Positions 25,185 through 33,659 are shown, counted from the first letter of the stretch. The stretch is 64,000 bases of DNA from Candidatus Zixiibacteriota bacterium (GCA_019038695.1 JAHOYZ010000015.1:1-64000), one strand, 5' to 3'. Notes: a model not told the origin generated them from the letters alone. Numbers and translations: made by a program.

Positions 25185-26981
25185 TCAACCTCGGTTGAGT
25201 TCGGCTGTGACTGCGCGGATAAGCTTCTCATGCAATCGGGCGTTGGCTTCGCGGTCGGTTCGAATTTCTATTAGGACCGAAGCGCCTTTCGTTTGTGAGG
25301 CTCTGTATATTTCCTCAAACTCGGGTAATGTGGAAGGGCACTTATAGGCGAGATCGAACTGTCGGGCGGCATGCTTGAAATCCATGTTGTGCGGTGTGCC
25401 CCAGAACGACTCGAATATGTCATTGCGCTCGGCGATTGGTAGAAAAGAGAAAATCCCGCCGCCGTTGTTATTGATAACGATGACCGTCATAGAATGTTCG
25501 AGTTGCCGCAACAAAGCCAGGGAGTTCATGTCGTGCAGCAAAGCAAGGTCGCCCAACAGCAACGTAACCGGCTTGTTCATTCCCAGTCCGAATCCGACCG
25601 CAGTGGCTATGCTACCGTCGATTCCGCTCGCGCCACGATTGCAACCAACTGCGACGGCGGGGCCGGTCGGATCGGCAAAGGAATCCATGTCGCGGATCGG
25701 CATACTGTTGCCGAGAAAGAGGCAGGCCTCTGGATGGATATGCTTAGAGATCAGACGGGCTACAGCCGGTTCGGCGAGATCGTCGCCATGGAATTGACCG
25801 GCGATCAAATAGTCGACTTTTGATGATGCTTCAACGAAGGAAGTTGCCCACTCGGTTGTATCACCACGAGTGGCATCACCACGAGTGGCAGCGCCACTGT
25901 TTTTAAGACAAGGTCCGATGGCTTGGGAAAAAGCGACCACACCACAGTCGAAATGGTTCGTCGTCAGACGATCTGCGTCCTGACGGAAAGGATGATCCGT
26001 CACGGTCAGGTAATGTTGAGGACGAGACGCTTTCAGCCATTGGGCGAGGCGCTTTGAAATTGTTCTTCCCCCCAGATGAATCACAGCCTTTGGCTGATGC
26101 TGATTGGTCCACGATTGGCTGGCGAGTATCATGTCGTAATAGGAAACAACCAAACCATTGAAATCGTCGTTGGCACTACCAGCTGAAGTTATGTCGGGCA
26201 GTAATGGCCAGCCAAGTTGTCGCGAAAGGGTAAATGCTGCTCGTCGGTCGGCTTCATCCCGAAGTGACCCGACAATAATAACACCGCGCTCTATTTTGTT
26301 TATCCATTTCGCTATTGGTTCGAGATCAGCCGCGATTGGTTCCGGCTTCAATATCCGGCAGCGCGTGTGGGGCTGGTCGGATTGCAACCAATCTGACAAG
26401 GGTGCGAGATATTCTGTAAAATCCTGATCATCCCCTATCGGAGCCAGTGGCTCACGGAACATACAATTGATATGTACCGGTCCGACCGGCGATCCTTTGG
26501 CTCGACACACCGCCTGGTCCACCGTTGCGAGAGGATATGTCGGTTCCATGACATCATTGGGGCATGGCATATCGCAGAACCACCGTACATAAATCCCAAA
26601 CAAACCAACTTGTTGGATAGTCTGGTTGGCATTCGTGTGGCGTAACTCCGGCGGTCGATCGGCTGTCAATACAATCAGAGGAATATGTTCTTGCGAGGCA
26701 TCGATTATGGCCGGGAAGTAATTGGCTGTTGCTGTTCCGGAGGTACATATCAAAGCCGCCGGCTCTCCGGTTGCTTTGCTGTAGCCAAGAGCCGCATAGG
26801 CTGCTCCGCGTTCATCGAAATGCACCAGCGAGCTGGCTCTCTTGTTCAGGGCTACGGCCGCCGTCAAAGGCGTATTTCTTGATCCCGGCGAGATGAAAAA
26901 ACAGCTCACTCCACAGCGCACTAACTCTTCCACCAAAAGCGCAGCCCACACGGAGTTTATATTGGTGTAATTTTCATTCAT
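25185..26981 (-). CDS. menD: SEPHCHC synthase MenD (thiamine diphosphate-dependent)
   Basis: A 598-residue ThDP enzyme that joins isochorismate and 2-oxoglutarate. Visible signatures are FFISPGSRNTPLTAAVA, HFDERGAAYAALGYSKATG with the conserved Glu, LICTSGTATANYFPAIIDA and LTADRPPELRHTNANQTI in the N-terminal domain, and the cofactor site LLGDLALLHDMNSL...VINNNGGGIFSFLP in the C-terminal domain. Around residues 365-374 a 15-bp tandem repeat (25860-25889) encodes TRGDATRGDT, in the linker before the C-terminal domain. ATG 26981 lies one base after the menF stop and has no ribosome site of its own, so translation is probably coupled. Confidence 0.94.
   Translation of the reverse strand: MNENYTNINSVWAALLVEELVRCGVSCFFISPGSRNTPLTAAVALNKRASSLVHFDERGAAYAALGYSKATGEPAALICTSGTATANYFPAIIDASQEHIPLIVLTADRPPELRHTNANQTIQQVGLFGIYVRWFCDMPCPNDVMEPTYPLATVDQAVCRAKGSPVGPVHINCMFREPLAPIGDDQDFTEYLAPLSDWLQSDQPHTRCRILKPEPIAADLEPIAKWINKIERGVIIVGSLRDEADRRAAFTLSRQLGWPLLPDITSAGSANDDFNGLVVSYYDMILASQSWTNQHQPKAVIHLGGRTISKRLAQWLKASRPQHYLTVTDHPFRQDADRLTTNHFDCGVVAFSQAIGPCLKNSGAATRGDATRGDTTEWATSFVEASSKVDYLIAGQFHGDDLAEPAVARLISKHIHPEACLFLGNSMPIRDMDSFADPTGPAVAVGCNRGASGIDGSIATAVGFGLGMNKPVTLLLGDLALLHDMNSLALLRQLEHSMTVIVINNNGGGIFSFLPIAERNDIFESFWGTPHNMDFKHAARQFDLAYKCPSTLPEFEEIYRASQTKGASVLIEIRTDREANARLHEKLIRAVTAELNRG
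25860..25889. repeat. 15-bp tandem repeat, two copies, inside menD
   Basis: Two identical copies of ATCACCACGAGTGGC stand head to tail. On the coding strand they read (A/T)-T-R-G-D in frame. The unit is 11/15 identical to the tandem unit in menG at 29032-29076. Confidence 0.85.
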
Positions 26982-26982
26982 A

Positions 26983-28338
26983 TCATGAGAAAAGGGCTAG
27001 GAACTGGCTCATTTTGTTTTCGCTCTCATCCCATTCCTGTTTCGGATCGGAACCTTCGACAATCCCGGCCCCGGCGTAGAGAGTCAACCGCTTCCCTTGC
27101 GCCAGAGCGGAACGGATAGCCACGGCAAATTCGGCCCGGTCACCACTACCCAACCAACCGACCGGACCCGAGTACCAGCCCCGGTCGAATGATTCCAGAG
27201 TGGTAAGACGATCACAGGCCTGATCAATCGGATAACCTGCTACCGCAGGAGTCGGGTGTAGAAAATCCAGTATCTCGCGGTTGCTTACTCCGTCCCGAAG
27301 CTTGCCTTTGAAACTCGCCAATAAATGTTGAAGTCGAGGCAGTTTCATGATAGTGATGTCATTACCGCCTCGCACTTTATCGCAAATCATGGAGAGCGCT
27401 TCACGGATAGCCTCGGTCACAAACGAGTGCTCACGTCCATCTTTGTCGCTGCCCAACAATTCCCGGCCCAGCCGGTTGTCTTCTGCCACCGTCTTACCGC
27501 GGGGTCGGGTTCCCGCCAACGCCTCGCATTCGATATGGCGTCCATCGCGTCGATAAAGCCGTTCCGGAGAAATTGAGACAAACGCCATACCCGGTGAACT
27601 TTCCCAAAAGAAACGATAGCACCCAGGAGTATCAAGACGCTGTAGCATTGACAGAGGATCAATCTCACGGTCGAACTGAAGTTCTATCCGGCGAGCCAGG
27701 ACTATCTTCCGTAAGACCCCTCCGTGCAGATCATCGAGCACCTGGCTGATTCTCGTTTCCCATTCAGTCTGAGCAGGAGCGTCCAGACGCTCAAGCAAGT
27801 GAGGCATTGAAGAGATATCCTGATCAATAGTAGTTGTCAGCTTCTCAAGTTGGCGGATAATACCATCCAGGTCAACTGAGCTTTCCATCCCAACCAGATT
27901 GCAGACAAAGTCTGTCTCGCCATGGCATCTAACCAATTCAAAGCGCGGGATCACGAATGAGGCTGCTCCGAAATCCGACCACCTTGCCCCGCGAGTAGCC
28001 TGACCGTCGAAACGCATACCGCCATAGTAGCGCATATCAGAGCTACCCACTATAAGGAGATCGGAACGTTTCGGTAATCTTCCATCCAATCGATGGGCGA
28101 TTCCACAACCGGCAATCTCAGCCATACCGAGTCGATCCGACCAATACATACGCGGACAAACAGCCTGAGCCTTCAGCCACTGGAGCGGATTAATATCGTT
28201 TACTCTTACGGTCAACCGAATAGCATCTGATTCTGCACGACGAGGTTGCGATACCAACATTGCCCGGAGTTGCTCCGCCATCTCACCGTAGGCCGCAGTC
28301 ATGTCGCTGGATATTGTCTGTTGAGATATACTGGTCAT
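26983..28338 (-). CDS. menF: Isochorismate synthase MenF
   Basis: A 451-residue chorismate-binding enzyme that isomerises chorismate to isochorismate, the committed step to menaquinone. Signatures are RKIVLARRIELQF, FVSISPERLYRRDGRHIECEA, LAGTRPRGKTVAEDN, HSFVTEAIREAL, LHPTPAVAGYP and YAGAGIVEGSDPKQEWDES near the end, with the Mg-binding Glu residues in place. There is no pyruvate-lyase partner, and its place between menG and menD indicates menaquinone rather than siderophore synthesis. ATG 28338 follows GAGG, six bases after the menG stop. Confidence 0.93.
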   Translation of the reverse strand: MTSISQQTISSDMTAAYGEMAEQLRAMLVSQPRRAESDAIRLTVRVNDINPLQWLKAQAVCPRMYWSDRLGMAEIAGCGIAHRLDGRLPKRSDLLIVGSSDMRYYGGMRFDGQATRGARWSDFGAASFVIPRFELVRCHGETDFVCNLVGMESSVDLDGIIRQLEKLTTTIDQDISSMPHLLERLDAPAQTEWETRISQVLDDLHGGVLRKIVLARRIELQFDREIDPLSMLQRLDTPGCYRFFWESSPGMAFVSISPERLYRRDGRHIECEALAGTRPRGKTVAEDNRLGRELLGSDKDGREHSFVTEAIREALSMICDKVRGGNDITIMKLPRLQHLLASFKGKLRDGVSNREILDFLHPTPAVAGYPIDQACDRLTTLESFDRGWYSGPVGWLGSGDRAEFAVAIRSALAQGKRLTLYAGAGIVEGSDPKQEWDESENKMSQFLALFS

Positions 28339-28344
28339 ACCGCC

Positions 28345-29136
28345 TCAATTATCCCTCATACCGGTATACAATGTCGCCACGCCAAAAGTCAGCGGCATCG
28401 CCACGGTCTGATTAAACCCAGCTGTACGCATCAATAAACGGAACTCTTCGCCGAAAGGGAAAGTCTCTACAGTAGCATCAAGATACCGATAGGCACCGGC
28501 ATCGCCGGATATAATCCCCCCCAGGCGAGGCAGGATGTGTCGGAAGTAAACCAGGTAGATATTCCTGACCAACCAATTGGGCGGGAGTGAAAACTCCAAA
28601 ATGACTGCCTTGCCGCCGGGCTTCAATACACGCTGCATTTCGCTGAGTGCCTTGGGAACATCAGGTACATTACGAATACCGAATGCAATCGTGACAGCGT
28701 CAAAACAACCATCAGGAAACGGCAGAAACAACGCATCACCTCGAACCAGCGAAGTCCGGTTGTCCTGACCAGCATCGCAGATTTTCTTCTGCGCCAGTGA
28801 GAGCATCTCTCCGGCCGGATCAAGACCTACCACGTGGGAGATATTGTCTCTTCTATTAAGAATAGTCAGGATGACGTCGCCGGTTCCGGTGGCCAAATCC
28901 AGGATGTCGAGATTAGGCTTAGTCGGAAGAACGGCGGCGAGTCGCCGTCTCCAGACAACATCACGACGGCCCGACAGTAATCGATTTAGCAGATCGTAGC
29001 GCGGAGCAATCCGGTCAAACATCCGAGGGACATCGCCCCGAGGGACATCATCCCGTGGGACATCGCCCCGAGGTATGCTATCCGATCCTGTCTGGTCCTC
29101 TTGCAACTGGGAATCGGACCCGGTACTGTCGGTCAT
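28345..29136 (-). CDS. menG: Demethylmenaquinone methyltransferase MenG/UbiE
   Basis: A 263-residue SAM methyltransferase, the final step of menaquinone synthesis. Motifs are MFDRIAPRYDLLNRLLSG, the SAM-binding LDLATGTGDVILTI, VVGLDPAGEML, FDAVTIAFGIRNVPD and LKPGGKAVILEFSLP, all standard for UbiE. The frame stays open upstream to 29262, but that part crosses a palindromic repeat (29186-29214), so ATG 29136 is the better start although it lacks a good ribosome site. The N-terminal ~35 residues are unusual: after a Ser/Asp/Gln-rich stretch they contain RGDVPRDDVPRGDVPRMFD, encoded by a 15-bp tandem repeat directly before the first conserved motif. It is the first gene of the operon. Confidence 0.92.
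   Translation of the reverse strand: MTDSTGSDSQLQEDQTGSDSIPRGDVPRDDVPRGDVPRMFDRIAPRYDLLNRLLSGRRDVVWRRRLAAVLPTKPNLDILDLATGTGDVILTILNRRDNISHVVGLDPAGEMLSLAQKKICDAGQDNRTSLVRGDALFLPFPDGCFDAVTIAFGIRNVPDVPKALSEMQRVLKPGGKAVILEFSLPPNWLVRNIYLVYFRHILPRLGGIISGDAGAYRYLDATVETFPFGEEFRLLMRTAGFNQTVAMPLTFGVATLYTGMRDN
29021..29076. repeat. 15-bp tandem repeat, three copies plus a partial, inside menG
   Basis: Units ATCGCCCCGAGGGAC, ATCATCCCGTGGGAC and ATCGCCCCGAGGTAT follow a partial ATCCGAGGGAC. On the coding strand they give RGDVP/RDDVP repeats. The units resemble the tandem repeat in menD. Confidence 0.85.
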
Positions 29137-29185
29137 TGTTTCTGTAGTTCTGTTATCCAACACCTTATCTCCATGACGCCAGTCC

Positions 29186-29214
29186 TGTAGGGCAGGTCTA
29201 CCACCTGCTTCTGC
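29186..29214. repeat. Palindromic repeat upstream of menG
   Basis: CTGTAGGGCAGGTCTACCACCTGCT contains an AGCAGGTGGTAGACCTGCC-type inverted repeat and begins with the same GTAGGGCAGG core as the modules at 2561 and 32177. It lies in the 259-base divergent gap before the aldo/keto reductase gene together with two CCAC-CTGTGG-TTTCTG direct repeats (about 29259 and 29348). Confidence 0.5.
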
Positions 29215-29527
29215 TCCAGTCGGTAATATAGTGAATCCGTCGCCAAACACAAGACCACCCACCTTGTGGTTGTTTCTGTAACATTATTTCACCTCAATAT
29301 TCAGGTCTCTTTCAAATATCTACACTCATTTGCTTCTACAAACGGACCCCACACTGTGGGTATTTCTGAATCATTTACCGTCGATTGAAGGGTTCTGCCA
29401 TACAAGATTATCAGGTTGGCAAGTAATCCAATCTACAATACTTGAATAGACACGCCATGCGTGTTGATTTTGGGGATCGGTTGTTGTACCTTGAGTGCGG
29501 TTTGAAAACTATGGATAGGGAATGTCA

Positions 29528-30487
29528 ATGAAGTACCGCCGAGTGGGTCGCAGTGGCTTGAAGATATCGGAGATCGCGCTGGGGGGGTGGCTCACATATG
29601 GTGGCACAGTAGCAGAACAGACCGCCGGGCCTATCATTCGTGCCGCTATCGAGGCCGGAGTCAATTATATTGACCTTGCTGATATCTACTCCAAAGGAGC
29701 CGCCGAAACAATTGTCGGCCACGTCATCAAAGACTTCCAACGCTCGGATCTGGTTATCTCCAGCAAGCTTTTTTGGCCGATGTCGGAAAACATCAATGAT
29801 CGCGGTCTCAGTCGCAAGCATATTATGGAGTCGGTCGAGGCTACACTGAAACGACTCAACACCGACTATCTCGACATATATTTCTGCCATCGTTTCGATG
29901 ACCAAACCGAGGTGACCGAAACGGTACGGGCTATGGATGACCTTGTACATCAGGGGAAAATCCTCTACTGGGGAACTTCGGTCTTTGAAGCAGCTCAGAT
30001 AGAAGAAGCCGTCAGCGAAGCTCGTGCTCACCGTGCCTATCTTCCGATAGTGGAGCAACCTCGCTATCATATGCTGGATCGTCATATCGAAACTGAAATT
30101 ATGCCCCTTTGTGCCCGTCACGGGATGGGATTGACAGTCTGGTCGCCGCTCGGGCAGGGGCTTTTGACCGGCAAGTACAACGATGGTATTCCCAAGAGTA
30201 GTCGTGGCGGCAGTAGCATTTGGCTCAAGCCCGACCTCACCGAGGAGAACTTTGCCACCGTGAGGAAGCTCTCGCAACTAGCTGTCGAGCTCGACATTAG
30301 CACAGCCCAACTCGCCCTGGCCTGGGTTCTGCGACGGGAGGAAATCAGTTGTGCAATTACCGGCGCCACTAACCCCGAACAATTGCAGGAAAATCTTGGT
30401 GCCTCTGATGTTGAATTGACGCCTGATACGATAGAGCAGATAGAGATCATCCTGGACAATGACCCCAACAGCCGGAGGTTGATTTAG
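29528..30487 (+). CDS. Aldo/keto reductase, potassium-channel beta-subunit type
   Basis: A 319-residue NADPH-dependent oxidoreductase of the AKR superfamily. The catalytic tetrad is visible: Asp and Tyr in YIDLADIYSKGAAE (~49 and ~54), Lys in VISSKLFWP (~79) and His in YFCHRFDD (~121). The cofactor-binding C-terminal part is WSPLGQGLLTGKYN, then AITGATNPEQLQENLGA. The segment pattern is closest to the Kv-beta/YghZ group, which reduces aldehydes; the substrate cannot be told. ATG 29528 is chosen over ATG 29522 because AGGGA then sits six bases upstream. No genes adjoin it closely. Confidence 0.88.
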   Translation: MKYRRVGRSGLKISEIALGGWLTYGGTVAEQTAGPIIRAAIEAGVNYIDLADIYSKGAAETIVGHVIKDFQRSDLVISSKLFWPMSENINDRGLSRKHIMESVEATLKRLNTDYLDIYFCHRFDDQTEVTETVRAMDDLVHQGKILYWGTSVFEAAQIEEAVSEARAHRAYLPIVEQPRYHMLDRHIETEIMPLCARHGMGLTVWSPLGQGLLTGKYNDGIPKSSRGGSSIWLKPDLTEENFATVRKLSQLAVELDISTAQLALAWVLRREEISCAITGATNPEQLQENLGASDVELTPDTIEQIEIILDNDPNSRRLI

Positions 30488-30543
30488 ATTCTCGGGGTGC
30501 TTTGATTGGAAATAGAGTAACGTAACATACTTTGAGGTAGATC

Positions 30544-31050
30544 ATGTACTCGACAATTGCAGAATTCATTGCGGAGTGGAAGACAGAAGCTTCATCCACA
30601 GCCAAAACGCTCGCGGTTCTGACCGATGAGTCCCTATCACAGAAAGTCTCCGATGGCCACCGTAATCTGGGGCGCATCGCCTGGCATACAGTCACAACCA
30701 TTCCGGAGATGATGGGTTATACCGGTCTGAAACTGGATGAGTTGCTCAAGCCGGATTCGCCGGTTCCTACCTCCTCAACCGCGATCAGTGACGCTTACAA
30801 AGCAGTCTCGGTGGCGCTATTGGAGAAGATCGAAAAGGAATGGAACGACGAAACGCTTATGATCGAAGATGAAATGTACGGTGAGACGTGGCCTCGCAGA
30901 GTTACGCTCAACGCTCTGGTGCAGCATCAAATTCATCATCGTGGGCAGATAACCATTCTCATGCGTCAAGCCGGGATCAAGGTGCCATCAATCTACGGCC
31001 CTGCCAAAGAAGATTGGCATGAGTTCGGCATGGACGCTCCGGAAATCTAA
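30544..31050 (+). CDS. DinB-like four-helix metal-binding protein
   Basis: A 168-residue protein of the DinB/YfiT-like fold: a helical bundle with a putative metal triad from His in IAWHTVTTIPEM (~48) and two His in LVQHQIHHRGQITILMRQAG. The family includes thiol-dependent transferases and many uncharacterised proteins. GAGGT precedes ATG 30544. The next gene (radical SAM) begins 11 bases after the stop, so the two may be cotranscribed, but I infer no shared function. Confidence 0.8.
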   Translation: MYSTIAEFIAEWKTEASSTAKTLAVLTDESLSQKVSDGHRNLGRIAWHTVTTIPEMMGYTGLKLDELLKPDSPVPTSSTAISDAYKAVSVALLEKIEKEWNDETLMIEDEMYGETWPRRVTLNALVQHQIHHRGQITILMRQAGIKVPSIYGPAKEDWHEFGMDAPEI

Positions 31051-31061
31051 GGCGCGCCGCT

Positions 31062-32006
31062 GTGAGTCGGGAGAATACACCGTATAGCGAGCCCTCGGTC
31101 CTTCGCGAATGTGTTTGTTGTCCCCGCAACTGTAAAGCCGATCGTTCGACAAATATACTTGGCTACTGCAAATCCGGAGTCGAAGTATCACTCGGTTCGA
31201 TCTGCGCCCATCGGGGCGAAGAGCCGGTAATATCCGGTCGTCAAGGTATCTGCAATATCTTCTTCACGCATTGCAATATGCAGTGCGTGTATTGCCAGAA
31301 TTACGACATCAGCCGTAACACAAAATCGACGACAAGGTCACAAGTCGAGTTTAGTCTGTTGGTAGATCGAATTGAATCTCAGCTTGACCAGGGATGTAGG
31401 TCGGTCGGCTTTGTCTCTCCTTCGCATTATTACCCTCAAATGCTACAGATCATCAATCTGCTCCACCAGCGCGGTCGACAACCAGTACTCGTCTACAACA
31501 CTAATGGTTACGACCGGGTGGAGGTGATCCGAGAACTTGACGGCGTGATTGATGTCTATCTACCTGATTTCAAGTACATGGATGAAAAACTGGGACGGCG
31601 CCTGTCGGACACGCCGCATTATCCCGAAACTGCCGCTGCTGCTGTCGCCGAGATGTTTCGCCAGAAAGGGGCTGACATTGAATTGGACGAGAACGACCTG
31701 ATAACATCAGGTTTGATAATCCGCCACCTCGTGCTGCCGGGATATATCGACAATAGTAAAGCGGTACTGCGGCAAATAGCGGAGAATCTCTCGCCGGATA
31801 TTCATATCTCGCTGATGTCGCAATACTACCCGACTCCGGCGGTAGTGGCTCACCCGGAATTGTGTCGCAGACTCAAACCCGAAGAATATGACGAAGTATT
31901 GGATGAGTTTGATAGCCTTGGGTTTCATCGCGGATGGGTTCAGCAGATGGACAGTGCGGATCATTACCGACCCGACTTCGCCCGCGATCATCCATTTGAG
32001 GAATGA
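31062..32006 (+). CDS. PflX-like radical SAM protein (COG1313 type)
   Basis: A 314-residue radical SAM enzyme. The CxxxCxxC cluster site is CNMQCVYCQNYDIS at residues 72-79. It is preceded by an N-terminal Cys-rich segment CVCCPRNCKADR...GYCKSG, as in PflX-type proteins related to pyruvate formate-lyase activase. The segments GVIDVYLPDFKYMD and LIIRHLVLPGYIDNS also fit that family, whose substrates are unknown. No glycyl radical enzyme is encoded nearby. Translation probably starts at GTG 31062, with a weak AAGG upstream. The 335 bases after the stop contain only repeats. Confidence 0.82.
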   Translation: MSRENTPYSEPSVLRECVCCPRNCKADRSTNILGYCKSGVEVSLGSICAHRGEEPVISGRQGICNIFFTHCNMQCVYCQNYDISRNTKSTTRSQVEFSLLVDRIESQLDQGCRSVGFVSPSHYYPQMLQIINLLHQRGRQPVLVYNTNGYDRVEVIRELDGVIDVYLPDFKYMDEKLGRRLSDTPHYPETAAAAVAEMFRQKGADIELDENDLITSGLIIRHLVLPGYIDNSKAVLRQIAENLSPDIHISLMSQYYPTPAVVAHPELCRRLKPEEYDEVLDEFDSLGFHRGWVQQMDSADHYRPDFARDHPFEE

Positions 32007-32341
32007 TGGAGCATCGCCCCTTTTATTAGACCGGCTACGGAGCCGCAAAATGTAGAAACTAGTGGGATCGAGAGAAGGTGAATACGTTTCGGCAAGAAAA
32101 CAGGCGATGCCTGTTTGAAGCTGGCGTTCACGATGGGAAAAGTCGAAATTGAAAACAGCAGGCGTAGCCTGTTCTTGGTAGGGCAGGAGCCCTGTGCTCC
32201 TGCCAAGATTATTAGTACCACCCTTCGACTCCGCTCAGGGTGACTGAAGACAGTTTCGACCTGCACTGATGGCGGAACCACTAAGGGGTTCCGCCCTACG
32301 AGACTGCCATTGTTGAATGTCATCCTGAGCGGAGTCGAAGG
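32007..32341. repeat. Intergenic stretch, 335 bases, made of concatenated palindromic repeats
   Basis: The gap between the radical SAM and VanY-like genes is almost wholly repeats. In order: AACAGGCGATGCCTGTTT (32098-32115), AGCAGGCGTAGCCTGTT (32158-32174), the GGTAGGGCAGGAG module (32177-32204), CCCTTCGACTCCGCTCAGGGTGAC (32221-32244), ACTGAAGACAGTTTCGAC (32243-32260), GCGGAACCACTAAGGGGTTCCGC (32272-32294), and GTCATCCTGAGCGGAGTCGAAGGATG (32320-32344). At least five repeat families of the window meet here. Confidence 0.75.
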
Positions 32342-32929
32342 ATGAACAAAGGAACTATGACCATGATCTCTGCCCTGTTCGGATTGCTAATGCTCACCGC
32401 ATCTTGCGATGAAACGGTTATCATCGACTCGGTGGAGTACGCCGTCCCAGAACAATGGTGCGGACAGAGCCTGGACTCGATCCTTATCGCAGACCCCACT
32501 ACATTGGTACGACTGCCCGATGAATTCTGTTATGCGGATTATCGCATTTACCTTGATCGTGCGACGCGGGATGCTCTGGTAGAACTGGCTCACGCGGCAA
32601 GAAAAGACTCCGTTGAAATCATTGTCGATTCGGGTTATCGGTCAGCATCGTTTCAGAAACGGATTATCAAACGCCGGATGGCCGAGGGGGAGAGCTTTGA
32701 GCGCGTGGCACGCTTTGTCGCTCCGCCGGGGTACTCCCAACACGAGACGGGTCGCGCTGTTGATCTGGTCCCCAGCGAGGTCCTGTTTCTAAAGACCAAC
32801 ATCTATGTCTGGATGAAAGACCATGCTGGTCGATTTGGCTTTGTCGAAACCTATCCCCCCGACTCAACTTCGAGTTTTCGCGCTGAATCCTGGCACTGGT
32901 ATTTCAAAGGGAAAACGGATTCGGAGTAG
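32342..32929 (+). CDS. VanY-like D-alanyl-D-alanine carboxypeptidase (M15B), lipoprotein
   Basis: A zinc peptidase of up to 195 residues. The M15 motif SQHETGRAVDLVP gives the first His and Asp ligands and AESWHWYFKG the second His; RSASFQKRIIKRRM is the usual substrate-binding segment. It should trim the terminal D-Ala of cell-wall peptides. MNKGTMTMISALFGLLMLTASC is a lipoprotein signal. ATG 32342 is chosen since it keeps the basic residue of the signal and has GGAG seven bases upstream; both that site and the ATG lie in a dispersed repeat. ATG 32363, nine bases after AAAGGA, is a real alternative but would lose the Lys. The function is likely wall remodelling; no vancomycin resistance genes are present. 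Confidence 0.82.
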   Translation: MNKGTMTMISALFGLLMLTASCDETVIIDSVEYAVPEQWCGQSLDSILIADPTTLVRLPDEFCYADYRIYLDRATRDALVELAHAARKDSVEIIVDSGYRSASFQKRIIKRRMAEGESFERVARFVAPPGYSQHETGRAVDLVPSEVLFLKTNIYVWMKDHAGRFGFVETYPPDSTSSFRAESWHWYFKGKTDSE

Positions 32930-33135
32930 CAGGCATCGCCTGTTTTTTGTTAGGTTGGCGAGTAACTATTACCTACGAGTCTGAGTAGGTCTAAACTGTC
33001 TTCAGTTTCGACAATTATCTGGATCCCTGCTTTCGCAGCGACATCGTCGCGCAGTTTGTAGGCCAGTGTTCCGAGTGAGTTCGACCAATTATGTTGGACT
33101 ACGTACACGGCAGACATCCTCGTCTGCCGTGAAAA
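32928..33135. repeat. Repeat-filled convergent gap
   Basis: Holds AGCAGGCATCGCCTGTT (32928-32944), TAAACTGTCTTCAGTTTCGACA (32992-33013; core shared with 4679) and a perfect CACGGCAGAC...GTCTGCCGTG inverted repeat (33106-33131). The first and last could also act as terminators of the two convergent genes. Confidence 0.65.
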
Positions 33136-33139
33136 CTTA

Positions 33140-33652
33140 TCAATCCAGCTTCACCGTGATTTCATCCAGCACCCGCCAGCGATCCTTGTTAGGAACAGCG
33201 CAGATAAAAAAGGGCGAAGCGTGAGATTCAAAAGAATCCTCTATTAGCCGGAAGTTGTCATCAACTCGGATCGTCTCCACCAAATCAAAGATACGGGGAC
33301 TCTCATTTGATGGTGTGAAGCGATGTAACAACGGTATACTGTTGGGAGCATTGGTGCTGATCGTTTCTCCTTCTGAAGATGCCAGAATGAGTCCAAAATG
33401 CTCGTAGGATTCGTATTCGGTGTCATAGCAGGGGAGATCAAAATCTGCCTGTTGTGATGGATCAAGCGACGAACGTATCGGCTCCACCACGAGCAGACTG
33501 TATAGCGTATCACAAACACGGGACCAGTCATCGTATCCGATCAGATCTTCATCCAGAATCCGCGCCGCCTGTAACGATGGAATCAACGCGTTGAGTGCTT
33601 GCCGGTAATTTAACACCAGCTCACTTACAGTCGTCTGTTGAGTAGATGTCAC
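33140..33652 (-). CDS. Hypothetical protein
   Basis: A 170-residue acidic, soluble protein with no signal peptide, membrane segment or motif I recognise. The N-terminal half looks helical (NYRQALNALIPSLQAARILD, then WSRVCDTLYSLLVVEPI); the C-terminal half looks beta-rich (FFICAVPNKDRWRVLDEITVKLD). The start is GTG 33652, eight bases after the stop of the upstream lipoprotein gene, so the two are probably cotranscribed. Its coding status rests on that spacing and on ordinary codon use. Confidence 0.55.
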   Translation of the reverse strand: MTSTQQTTVSELVLNYRQALNALIPSLQAARILDEDLIGYDDWSRVCDTLYSLLVVEPIRSSLDPSQQADFDLPCYDTEYESYEHFGLILASSEGETISTNAPNSIPLLHRFTPSNESPRIFDLVETIRVDDNFRLIEDSFESHASPFFICAVPNKDRWRVLDEITVKLD

Positions 33653-33659
33653 TTACGGA

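Noticed and set aside
25855-25895. Possible CRISPR-like array from the repeated 15-mers
   Set aside because: The units are tandem without spacers and are in coding frame; no cas genes are present.
29525-30277. A 250-codon minus-strand frame opposite the aldo/keto reductase
   Set aside because: The plus-strand gene has a complete catalytic tetrad; the antisense frame has no family features.
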